Assembly (NCBI GenBank): GCA_006176705.1
Contig: QRFJ01003067.1
Span: 1 to 64,000 of the forward strand
Direction of reading: 5' to 3'
DNA length: 64,000 nt
Origin: Cocos nucifera
Taxonomy: Eukaryota > Streptophyta > Magnoliopsida > Arecales > Arecaceae
Position numbers and translations under genes: made by a program. Position 1 is the first letter of the stretch, and each line of letters opens with the position of its first letter. Shown piece after piece: positions 47,598-58,681 of this stretch. The notes below the pieces were generated by a model. It saw nothing but the letters and a program-made list of their open reading frames with translations, was not told where the DNA came from and made no database searches.

Positions 47598-48594
47598 CTT
47601 GGTGCCAGAAAATTGATGACCATCAGAGGTGCTAGAGGTGGGAAGATGGAATTCTTGTCGATGAAGACCGTATAAGATAAGTCTAGATCAGAGGTGGATA
47701 CGCTTTCTTTGGTGCGGACCCTTCCGATAGTCAATTAGCTTTCGGCCAAACAAGAAATGGAGTATACACGAGATTTTAGAATAAGAAAAGAGAGCTTAGA
47801 GAGAGATGATCTGAAGGATTTCTATTTATAGATGGACCTATAACTGATTGATAGTTGATAGCCACAATAGAATATTAGTAAGCCATTCAGATTACTTTAG
47901 AGTTTTATTATGGAGAGTGGGCTATTATTTGTCGCAAGTTATTGATGTTGGATTTTATTTGCTGAAATTTGGTATAGGGAGGAATTGAATAACTTTCGAG
48001 CTTGATCGTGGGCTATTCATGTTAAACTAAGTCATTGAAGCTTAAGATCGGGACTGATTAAACCTTGAAGATCGCCTTTAAATTGAGGATGATAAATTTA
48101 TAGGTCAAAGTTTCCGAGTTTCGAAACTCGAAGAATTGCTTTTGACAACCTTTGGAGTTGGCGCCTTCAGATCAATCGAGGGATAGGTACCCTACTTTGA
48201 TCTAAGAAAGTTTGAAAGTCAGAAAGGATAAATAGTTAGGTTCTTTAGTTATTGACTGCGATCAAGCTATTTTGATGATGTTTTAGCTTAGGTGCCCAAG
48301 GTCAAGTTTGATTGAAAGCTCAGCCCAAAATCAAGGTCGGCCAAGAGTTGGGACTGAGGTAGTTGCTGAAGTTCAATGCTCGTGAGTGGTTGCCCTATTT
48401 ATCCCAGGCAGAGATTGAAATCAAATATGAACTGTGTGAATTTTCTTTTGCTAATCAAGTTCATCTTAGCTGAGGCTATGGTGTAGCCTTGATGAGATCT
48501 ACTTTCCATAGCGAAAGAGTTGGAAAATTTGAAGTTAAAGAAGCTGGCCAAACATACAAAATCAGACATTGATTAGAAGTTAATTCTAACATCC
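47598..48594 (-). mobile_element. Fragment of a G-related gypsy LTR
   Basis: Similar to the plus-strand text of the G LTR from 9654: GGTGCCAGAAAATTG, the segment AAAGAGAGCTTAGAGAGAGA, then TTTATAGATGG. The minisatellite is absent. It is broken at 48595 by the inverted LTR pair and may continue at 54908-55309. Confidence 0.6.
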
Positions 48595-51524
48595 CAAACT
48601 AGCAAAATTATATATGATTCATGTTCAGTATGTTGTGGCATAGAAATTCATTTTATGTATATTGAGTGCAACTTATGGGATATCTGCTTTTTGCCGAGTT
48701 CTAAAAATTTCTAGTCTGAAAACTAGCACCTATATGGGAGGGCATATAAAAATATTGTATCTTCTTGAAAATCCAAAATTACGGTAATTTGATCCTTTAA
48801 GTATTAGTGAGTCATAAAAATTAATTTTTAATAAAATTTTTAAGGATTCTTTTAACCCTATTCATTTGAAGAAAAGAAAGTTTTTAAAAATTTTGAGTTT
48901 GAAAAAATATTGAACTAGAACCCAAGTTTTGATAGTTTATTCTTAAGGATTTTAATTTTTCTAATATTTTTATTGAGTCCAAATAGAGGTATTTTCTATT
49001 TACATTTATATTTTAATTGTTAATGAAGAGTAAAATTAAATGAGGACATTAACTTAAAATAAGGTATTAAGTTAGCCACCTTAGGAATAAGTAAATACTT
49101 TTGAGGAAAGCATAACACAAAATTTTTGATTCAAAAGCTAGCAGAGGGAGTATGACCTTCTCCATGAGATGTCGACACTAGCTCAAGGAAAATAGAGAGG
49201 ATATTTTTTAGGAAGTTTCTATGGCAAAACACTGTAACGGGTCGGGATTGTCCCTAAAGGTTGTGATCTACACTTTTGTATGTCAGGGGCCAACCCAGAG
49301 GGTCGAAACCTATTTGAGGAAAGGGGCTGACCTATGTTGGGTGTCGACCCTTTTTCACTAAGGTGTTAATTCTTTAATTCACAAAAATTTCTAAGAGCAG
49401 TTTTTAACCAAGAGGGTTTTTGGTTTATTAAATTTTAAAATAATTTTTCAAAAAATGAACGATATGAGCAGCTTCTAGACATAAAACTAAGAGTTGAAAT
49501 TCATCAGAGAAATACCTTATTAGTAAGGAAATTTGGGTGTGAAACTCTTAAGGGTGATGACACATAGAAAGTTCTTTACGTATTTTATGTTTTTTTTTCC
49601 AGACCTTCAAAACATCAGCTTTTTTTACTGTTATTGTTCAATTCCAAAGTTCTATAGAGGAGTTAGAGAAGGGCAAGAGAGCTAGAGGCGTTTTATTTTT
49701 TGGTTAGTAATCAAGAGAAATTAGTAGTAAAGAGGGAAGTGATTGAGAAATTGAATTGAAGGGAAAGTTGCTGAATTGAGAAGGAAAACCTTATGCAGCA
49801 GTTTTTAATTTTACTTGAGGTAAGGTTCCTCTTACTTTCAAATTAAGTTTGGGATTGGCCTTTTTCAAGTGTTATAGAAATAGGATGTTATAATTAAAGT
49901 TAGGCTATTTAATTTGAATTAAGTTTGAAGTGGAGCAATATATTTATTAGAATGCTAAAATTGGGTAGATTAGGGTATTATTCCAATGAATTGAAAATGA
50001 TGTTAGCTAATATCTAAAAATCAGTTGGAAGAATAGAGATAGAACAAAGAGTTTGACAATCTTGAGTTTTGTTAAAGTCTAGTTAAACCTAAACTAAAAC
50101 AAGAAAGACAAAGTAGAAGCAATTAGTTGAAAGATTAAATTGAGAATAAAAGTGAAAGCAAGGTATGTATCTTAAGACACTTGAATCGTATAGCATGATA
50201 TTAATCAGTATATACCTATACTATAGGAAGGAGAAGGTTCTCAAAGGGGTGCTTGAAGAATCCAAGCATTTAAAGGGAACACACAAGCTAGTTAGGAGGT
50301 AAGTGATTTCCAACTATCCATGGTATTTTCAAAGTATTTTGCAATATAAAAAGGTTTATTTGAAAATCAAGGTAAATCCTTAATATTTCATAGCCTACAT
50401 ATTTGTAAACAAACGTGGAAAAGGGTATGGTTTCTAAATGGTTTTTGTATATTGAATATGCAAGTAATTGTGTATACAATCTCAGATAGCATGGCTTTGG
50501 TAATTTTGGAAAGAAATTTATGCAGTGGTCTCTTATGTGAGTTTTCATCTTATATGTTTACTTCTAGTTTATATAGCTATAAAAGCTTATTGACATTTAT
50601 GGATATCTTGTGACTACTCATTTAAGAGTGATACATGGAAGACTGTTCATACTGAGGAGTGTATCATCGGTGGGGGATGCTCATTTAAGAGTGAAACATA
50701 GTTAGGGGACAGTGGCATTGAGGTGTCATGGGACTGTTTCATTTAATAGTATGTCATGGTAGGGGACAACTCATGAGAGTTTTCATGATGGGACTGCTCA
50801 TCCTAAAGAGTGTTATCATGGTGTGGTATACTATATAAGATTATGTCAGAGTGTGAGTGTCTCATATGTGGGGATGTGATTGGATTATGTTTACTCATTA
50901 TGGAGTGTGTTCGTGTTGACTGCTTATATGAGAATGTAGTTTGTGGTACAAATACTTATAAGAGATCCTATGGAAAAATGTTACTGTGGTATCATCAATG
51001 GTTAAGCAAAGGTTTTACTTCTACAATAACCTTTTTTATGTGATTTCATTTCTTATTTTGATGCAAATGTTTTAAAGCTTGTTGGTACGTGTATACATTT
51101 CGGTAGTTTATAAAAATTATAGTAAGTTTCCCATAGATAGTTGGAATTACACCTTACTGGAACGTTAGTCCTATGATTGCTGTTTTATGTCTTTTTTCTT
51201 TTCTCGCAGATGGGTATCTTAACTTCAGTATCAGATTAGGGACTTTTGGTAGCAGCATTGGATAGGTATATTAGTTGTAGAGCTTTACTTTTGGTTAGTC
51301 TGGGGATATATATTATGTTTTAAAAGCTGTAAACAACTAGAAGTATTCTATTGTAAAGCTATATGTATTAAACTCAATTCAGTATATAAACCTAAAATGA
51401 CTATATTGGATGTTGATATATTAAGATAGTTATTCTAGTTAATTATTTATTTGATTATTGTAGTTCAGCCTAGTATAGTTTAGAAATCTTCTTTAGACCT
51501 TTAGATAAAGAGTGGGGTGTGGCA
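48595..51524 (+). mobile_element. Left LTR (plus) of an inverted LTR pair, family D
   Basis: About 2,930 bp beginning TCTAACATCCCAAACTAGC (expected TG start, second base changed) and ending AGTGGGGTGTGGCA. The segment at 48595-51524 is similar, as reverse complement, to 51563-54907, for example GGTGCTAGTTTTCAGAC against GGTGCTAGTCTTCAGAC. The start and end resemble Del/Tekay gypsy LTRs; this is an impression, with no coding sequence to confirm it. A degenerate short repeat lies at 50620-50830. Confidence 0.65.
50620..50830 (+). repeat. Degenerate ~35-bp tandem repeats in family D LTR
   Basis: About six imperfect units built on GGGACTGCTCAT ... GAGTGTATCATGG. Several begin with GGGGAC or GGGACT. 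Confidence 0.55.
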
Positions 51525-51562
51525 CCATCTGTAATTACCCTACCCTAATCTGGGATGATGGT
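51525..51562. other. 38-bp spacer between inverted D LTRs
   Basis: The spacer starts CCATC and ends GATGGT, so both inward-facing LTR ends are followed by (A)CCATC when read outward from each LTR. No primer site or internal element sequence is present. Confidence 0.6.
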
Positions 51563-54500
51563 TGCCATACCCCATCCCTATATAAAGGTTATGAGATTTC
51601 CAGATATAACTGGAATGCAATATCATTTAAAACCTTGCTTTTATTAATTCAATCAATACCTTTAAATCTGCAAATAGGCATTTTCAACTAAATTCTTTCT
51701 TTAGAAACAAACTCAATGTTTCACACATAAATCACATCTGCACATTACCCGCCATAAGTAAATATACTTAACATTCTCTACCAACATTACAACACCCTTC
51801 TCAATATCAAATATTATAATACATCATAAATGATACTCATACTTTCTTTTATAAATTGTCACACTTAGCTCAAATTAAATTAATACTTTTAAGAAGAACA
51901 TTTCTTTTATAGGCTATTATCACAACAACACTTCCTCCATTAGAGGTACTTGGATACAAATGCTGAAACATGTCTCTTGAGCTAAGCACTCCCAAAAACA
52001 AACAATAAGAAAGAGTTGGGGATGAGACTTAGGAAAGTCTCAAGTGAATGAATAATTAATCTTATCATGAAAAAATCAGAAAAACATAGCTGTTGAATAA
52101 TTCATTATCAAAATATATAATTATAACTTCTATTTCTACTGTGGCTTTCAAAATAAGTATAAATCGAAATAAGAGGAAAAATCACAGTTGAGTCCACTTT
52201 GCTGAAAGAAGCTATGCTGAAGTAAAATAATTACATTTATATTGATTCATTTTGAGATTTATACTCACATACACAACACTTGCTAGCAACACATTTAGAA
52301 AAGCCTTTTGCTTCTGAAACAATTTCAACAACATAACCAATTAAATAACATCAATTGCTAAACTACCGTCGACTACAAAAACCTAGCGCACCCCTACCAA
52401 GGGCAGGTTGGTATGGTCACTGCTACAAATTCAAAAAGGATAATGGCAGGTTGCCAGCTCGTTGGTACCATTGACTAACACCCAGTGCACCCCTACCAAG
52501 CGTAGGTGTAATACGTCATTAAGTATTAGAGCCCCACCGAGCAAAGGATGTGGAGGGTGCTAGATAATATAGAGGCCCCTACTGAGGCAAAGTATATAGC
52601 CCCACTAGGCAATGTTTCACTACCAAGAGCCAGACTGAATATTTCTTTTTTTCATAAGCAATATCACCATTTTCACCCCACAGGTTGATCCAACTCCTTA
52701 TGATTACCTGCTGAAAATTTCAATTCTAAATACTTTCTGCTTCAAGCTTGCTTTGCTTATTCCCACAGGAATATATACACACATAACATTATATATTAAC
52801 TTGTCAAACCATTGGACAATCACTTTTATCACAAGTTGGCAATCACACAATCAATGTAATATAAATGAAAAGAAACAATAATACACTTGCACATGATTGT
52901 CAATATTGTTCAGACACTTCTTCAAAACATAATGCCAACACTATATAAAGCTTTGAAAATAACAAAATTAAACTTCTTTGTAAAAATTTATCTCTTTCAT
53001 AAAAAAGTATCATGAAGAGAGAACCAAAGCTTAGAAAGGAAACCCAACTCACCTGCAGCTAGCTATTTGCATCACTTTGATGATTTGACTTACTTATATC
53101 ACCCCTCGAAAGAGCTTTCTTCCTCTCCTCATAGCATTAATAATTTGATAAATATAAATCTTCAGACGAAGGAACATGAGAGGCTATCTTTGTTTATTTA
53201 TGCTTATTCTTCTAATTTTTTTGTAATCTTACTTAATTCCTTCTATTTGCTTCTACTTTTGGTTTAATTAAACTTTCCCAAATTAATCTTCAAAACTTCC
53301 AGCAAATTTAACCATGTTTCACACTTTTCAATAACTAACCATTACATTTGGAAACTAATCTCCTCTTTATTCTTTAGCTCCTCTTATCTTTGTTCTCATT
53401 TATCTTATTTGCTTTGTTTAAGGTTAACCATCCTCAATATAAATATAAGGATTTTTCAATAATCATCTGAAACATATCTGATTTTATAACTTTTCTCTAC
53501 GATTAGCTAATCACTATAATCAATACTTATTTGTTGAAAAATTTTCAAAAAGATTCACTGACTATATTATATGATCAGAATAATTCATCCTTTTAAGTTT
53601 CAAGCTTTAAACTATAGTTTGATCTACCCTAAAACATCGAAACTATAAGAAATTACTCCAAAAATTAGTTCATACTTAATCTAGAGTTTAAAAATCTTTA
53701 CCTTAAATGGTTAAAAATCCTATTGCTATGGCAATAACTTCTTCTTTTCCTCCACCTTGACTATTTCCAAATCTCCTTTCTCTAGCTTAATTTTTCTTGA
53801 AGTTTGGTTGAGAACACCACATCACCCTTCCGCAGCCTCTTTCCTTCTCTATTCTCTCTACTTATAGTTTAACTTAAAAACCCCAAACCACAACAAAAGA
53901 ACCAATAGGCACCTTTTAGGAAAAGAATAGTTTAGAGATGAAACTTGCTAGGTGTCAATTCAAGAAAATTCCATGAATATCCAATCTACTAAGGTGTTAC
54001 CTAGCTAAATTTTTAGCTCTTTATTTATGTTTTCAAGTTGCTCAGTCATCCCACCAAATTTTATTTTAAATTCACATCTTAAAACATTCAGCCTGAAACC
54101 CGTTCGCAGGAGCTTTTGCAATTGTGGTCGACACCTTCGAAATAAGTGTCGACACCCACACACAGGTCAGCCCCTAGATCATCCATTTTCTCAAACAGGT
54201 CATCCCTTAGATCACCCCTCATACAAAAGTGTCGACACCTATCAGGCAAGTGTCGACCCCTTCTAGTGCCACTAGAAAACTTTCTAAAAACCTTCTCTTT
54301 GTTTTCTTTGTTTTCTTGAGACAGTGTCGACACCTCTCTCACTAGTATCGATCCATTACCTTGAGTTTGACAAAAATTAATTTCATACTCTGTTCACAGT
54401 TTACCCAATTACTTTCTATCTACATTTATTTGTTCCATTAACTTTTAAAGAACATATAATATAAAAAGAAACAAGCTTCCCCCTATTTGGGATTCAAATA

Positions 54501-54907
54501 AAAATATCAAAAAAATCAAAATCCCAAAAGAATAAGATATCAAAAATTTGGGGTTCTAGTTCAAATTTTTCAAAAATCCAAAACTTTAAAACTTTCCTCC
54601 ATAAAAGCGATTAGGTTATAAGCGGCCTCAAAATTCATTAAAATCACTTTATAATCTCACAATACCTATGGATATCAATTTACTACCAATTTTAGTTGTT
54701 TCAAGAAAATCATATTTTATATAGACTATCCAGATAAGGTGCTAGTCTTCAGACTTTTGAAAATTTCAGAACTATAATAGCAGATAGTCACAGTTTTGTT
54801 ACTTCAAATAAATAGCTTCAAATTACCATAAATAGACTACTATTACACAACATACCCAACAACGAAATCTTTTAAATCTTTATTTTTTGCTAGTCTGGGA
54901 TATTACA
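51563..54907 (-). mobile_element. Right LTR (minus) of an inverted LTR pair, family D
   Basis: About 3,345 bp; on the minus strand it begins TGTAATATCCCAGACTAGC at 54907 and ends GGGGTATGGCA at 51563. Five GTCGAC-centred palindromes lie at 54127-54333. A TATA-like ACTATAAG is near 53861-53868 on the minus strand. The ORFs at 53067 and 54027-54342 fall in this non-coding LTR and show no domain. Confidence 0.65.
54127..54333 (-). repeat. GTGTCGACAC palindrome cluster
   Basis: GTCGAC cores at 54127, 54148, 54231, 54252 and 54326, mostly in the 10-bp palindrome GTGTCGACAC, about 260 bp or more upstream of the TATA-like box in the LTR's sense. The left LTR keeps one at 49341. Confidence 0.8.
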
Positions 54908-55309
54908 CCATTCAATCCATAGCTGTCAAGGATGGAGTTGTTGCAAGTTATTACATTTTTAGGATAAGCTATCTTTAGCTGAAACCTTAGGCATATCATA
55001 TTGGGAGCTTAATCTTTTTGAAAATTCACCTAGACCCATGGGGTCAACTTGAATGAAGCTCAGACGTTGGCCATCCACGGACCCCAAATGGGATTTATGT
55101 CAAGGTCGGGACTTTGCTAGGACTTCGGTAGGAGTAATTTTTTTCCAACACTTGTTCCTCCTACTCCCAAAGTCAAAGTCGGATGATGGGAGTACCGTAC
55201 ATGCAATTGCCGAGAGTTCCCATCACTTATTTTCCACCTTTGACAGATGAGATATTTTGGATTGTTCAAACCACCACCTGCCGGAACTCTTTATGCTGAA
55301 TGACCTAAG
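54908..55309. other. Unassigned segment, perhaps gypsy LTR remainder
   Basis: About 400 bp between the inverted LTR pair and an A LTR fragment. It loosely resembles the style of 48300-48590 and may be the other half of that interrupted LTR, but I could not align it convincingly. The 65-codon ORF at 55053-55250 has no recognisable domain. Confidence 0.35.
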
Positions 55310-56086
55310 TGAAGGGGGAACCTGATTTCCCGGGTCCAGGTTCGTTCCAGATCTGATAGATCAAGAGATATATTTCAAAAATTTTCTTCAGCCATATCCA
55401 AATCAGATCTGATATGTTTCAGATCTAATTATTTATTTATTTTAATAAATAAAATAAAATAAGAGATAAATTTAAATCAAATTAATTTTTACCCTGATTT
55501 TGGGTAATCCTATTACCCTGTTTAGATGATTCCCCTCCTTTTCCATGATTGGCAAGCGGAAGGTTTCTGGATTAGCCACTGCAAGCGCCTGGCCTCTACC
55601 GGTATCCACTGTGTTGATCTGGAGACCTCTTCTTCTCTATCACCCCTCCAAAATTAGATCTGGTCGTGATCTCATTGTTTTTTTACATCTGTTTTTATCT
55701 TGCTTTATTATGGAGAATCTTTAAAACTCTTTTGAAGATCTGCAGTCGTCCCTTTTTGCAAGTCAGCAGGCGCAGCCTTCTTGCTTTTGACGCCCTTTCC
55801 TTGATCTGAAATCGCACCAACCTAAGTCAAAACTCTTTTGGACGTGGAGAGCAAAGGGAGAAGGAGACTATGGCATGGAAAGGAGGGGAGAGCAGACCTT
55901 TGGCGTTGGGTTTCTCATGAATTGCATTTTAATCTGAGTTGGGCAGGGTCTTATTTATTAGACCTCTTAGTGATTCCAACTCCTCCTTCTCTCAACCAAT
56001 TTCACAACCCTTTGTGAAATCAGATTCTAAAAATCCGATTAGTTGGAATAGAGCACCCCCTGGATTCATCCTTTGAGGGCGCCTAA
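55310..56086 (-). mobile_element. Inverted A-family LTR fragment (3' portion)
   Basis: Matches A1 LTR 2018-2728 in minus orientation, from TGAAGGG to GAGGGCGCCTAA. Single-base indels are common. It ends directly against a plus-oriented A LTR start at 56087. Confidence 0.85.
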
Positions 56087-56337
56087 TGTTAGATATATGT
56101 GCCCTAGAAGCCAGAATTGGGCAGACACTTGTTTAATACACTTAGGGGCAAAATTATATTTTGACTATAATTTAAATTAAATGGGTTATTTTCTATCACC
56201 ACTTATGTAATTTATGTCTGTGATACATCCTTTGAGTTAATCAACAGTGGTAATGATAATTCAATACTCTTTTCAAGAGTTTGAAAAAGTTTAGACTGAA
56301 TAATCATTATTAACTCATAAACACGCTCCCGACCATA
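56087..56337 (+). mobile_element. A-family LTR 5' fragment
   Basis: The first ~250 bp of an A LTR (TGTTAGATATATGTGCCC to CTCCCGACCATAG), joined at 56338 to integrase coding sequence with no leader, gag or protease between. This junction is biologically odd. Confidence 0.85.
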
Positions 56338-58681
56338 GAAAAATGGGCTATTGAGTCCATTGACTTTCGAGTCATATCCAACTTGTGAATCTTGTCTTTA
56401 AGGCAAAATGACTAAACTCCCTTTTGTAGGACTTGGGGAAAGGGCCACAGATCTTCTTGCCCTAGTACATATAAATGTGTGCAGCCCATTTGATGTGCTG
56501 GCTAGAGGCAATTTTGTCTACTTCATTACCTTTATCGATGATCTGTCTAGATATGGGTATGTGTATCCTATGAGACACAAGTCTGAAGATTTTGAAAAGT
56601 TCAAAGAATTCAGACATGAAGTAGAAAAACAAACAGAAAAATCCATTAAGGTTCTTCGATCAGATCGAGGAGGTGAATATCTTAGCTGGAAATTCCTAGA
56701 CTATCTAGACTATCTAAAAAAAAATGGCATAGTCTCTCAATGGACTCCACCAGGAACACCTCAACTCAACGGAATTTCAGAACGGAGAAATCAGACCCTA
56801 TTGGATATGGTTCGATCTATGATGAGCTTCACAGACCTCCCTAATTTCCTTTGGGGACGCTCATTGTTAATTTTAATTTATCTACTGAATAAGATTCCCT
56901 CTAAAATCATTCCTATCACATCGTATGAGATATGGCACGGTAAGAAATCAAGTCTGAGTCATCTCAAAATTTGGGGTTGTCTAGCTCACGTCAAAAGACA
57001 ACAAGCGGATAAGTTAGAGTTTTGATCTTTCAGAGCTTGATTCATAGGATATCCTAAAGAGTCATTAGGATACTATTTCTATATTTCAGAAGACCATAAT
57101 GTGATTATGAGTCAACATGCCATCTTTCTTGAAAAATAGTTTATTCAAGATAGTGGCATTGAAAAGCAGATCAAGCTTGATGAGAAAGTCTCACAAGTGG
57201 AACGAGCTAAGGACCAAGTGGAACCAAATTAGTTTGAGCCAATAAGAACACTACCTCCTCCACCTCGTAGATCGAAAAGAGTTTCCCATCCCCTTGAAAG
57301 ATACTTAGGTATTATTTCAGAGGAAGTAGAGAAAATGTTCCTCGTAGGTATGTGCTCGTTTGATTACCCGAAATACAACGAGATATTAGATTTCGACTCC
57401 GAGAAACAGAGACAATTGCAATAAGAAATTGCGGACAAAAAACCAAGGTTGGCGTAGATCCCCAGAAGGTTATAGTACCTATTGGGTGTAATGGATCTTC
57501 AAAGAAAAGATTGGTTTGCAGATAAATGTGGAGATATTCAAGGCTAGACTATGGCAAAAGGTTTTAGTCAACGCAAAGGCATTGACTATCAGGATACCTT
57601 TTCCCCAGTGGCTATGCTAAAACCATTCGCATATTGCTTGCTTGCAGCCTTTTCGATACGAAATATGGAAAATGGATTGAAACGACGTTCTTAAATGGAT
57701 ATTTAAGAAGATATCTATATGATAGCCTCTAGTTTCACAGCAGTTGATACTGATTCACAAGCTTGCAAGCTGCAAGGTCCAATATGGACTTAAGCAAGCA
57801 TCTCGAGCTGGAAACTCGTCAATATGTGATATAAAAAAAGTATTTCATAAAAAATGAAGAGGAACCGTGTGTTTTCAAAAGGTCAGTGGGAGCCTGTTGT
57901 CTTCCTCGTATTATACGTGGATGACATCCTCCTTATTGGGAAGTTGTTCCCATGATGACAATAGTCAAATTATGGTTGTTCTAAGGAATTCTCCATGAAA
58001 GACCTTAGGTGAAGCATCCTTTATTTCTAGAATTAACTCTATAGGGATGAACGAATAGGTGGTAGGACTTCACAGAGAAGTACATAGAGAAAGTACTTAA
58101 AGGTTTAGTATGAAAACTCAAGAGGAGATTAATACCCTTCATACATGGTATTCATCTTTCAAGAAATTGCCCTAGCACACCTGAGAAAATAGAAACATGA
58201 GCAAGATCCCTTTATGCTTCTGTTAATAGGGAGCCTCATGTATGCATGCTATGTACACGACCTGATATAGCTCATGCTTGAGTGTCACAAGCAGATATCA
58301 GTCAAATTAGGTGAAGAACCACTGGACTTCTGGAAATGTATCCTTAAGACTTGAGAAGAACTAAGGATATGATACTAGTCTTTGTAACGGAGAACTCCAA
58401 GTCCAGGATACACAGACTCGGATTTCATGTCCGATAGATGTCGAAATCGACATCTGAGAGTTGCTTGTGTGCAATGATGGTGCTATCGGCTGGAAGAGTT
58501 CCAAGCAAGTGGTTGATATCACCTCATCCACGTTACCTCGAGAGTTATGTCGAGGTCAAGAGAGTCAACTCCATAGATAATGTGGCAGCCCACTACGAAG
58601 CGTTTGGGCAACAGAGGATCGAAGCCCACCTGAGAAGATGGCTTAGACTTGTGCCAATTGGCTTTAGGACAAGTGGAAGAT
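56338..58681 (+). pseudogene. Integrase, reverse transcriptase and RNase H of A4
   Basis: The open stretch 56408-57025 carries MTKLPFVGLGERATDLLALV, the integrase core (FITFIDDLSRYGY, SDRGGEYLS, LNGISERRNQTLLDM) and the region YEIWHGKKSSLSHLKIWG. The first catalytic Asp is Asn (HINVC where A2 and A3 have HTDVC). Later frames give RT (GFSQRKGIDYQDTFSPVAML, LYVDDILLIG with both catalytic Asp residues kept) and RNase H (DGAIGWKSSKQ). From about 57350 frameshifts are dense. A six-residue duplication (DYLDYL) sits in the integrase. Confidence 0.92.
58671..58680 (+). promoter_or_regulatory. Polypurine tract of A4
   Basis: AAGTGGAAGA ends one base before the 3' LTR, the expected position of the plus-strand primer. 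Confidence 0.75.

Noticed and set aside
50288..50548. 86-codon ORF in the inverted LTR region
   Set aside because: AT-rich LTR sequence, no domain, not conserved in the opposite arm.
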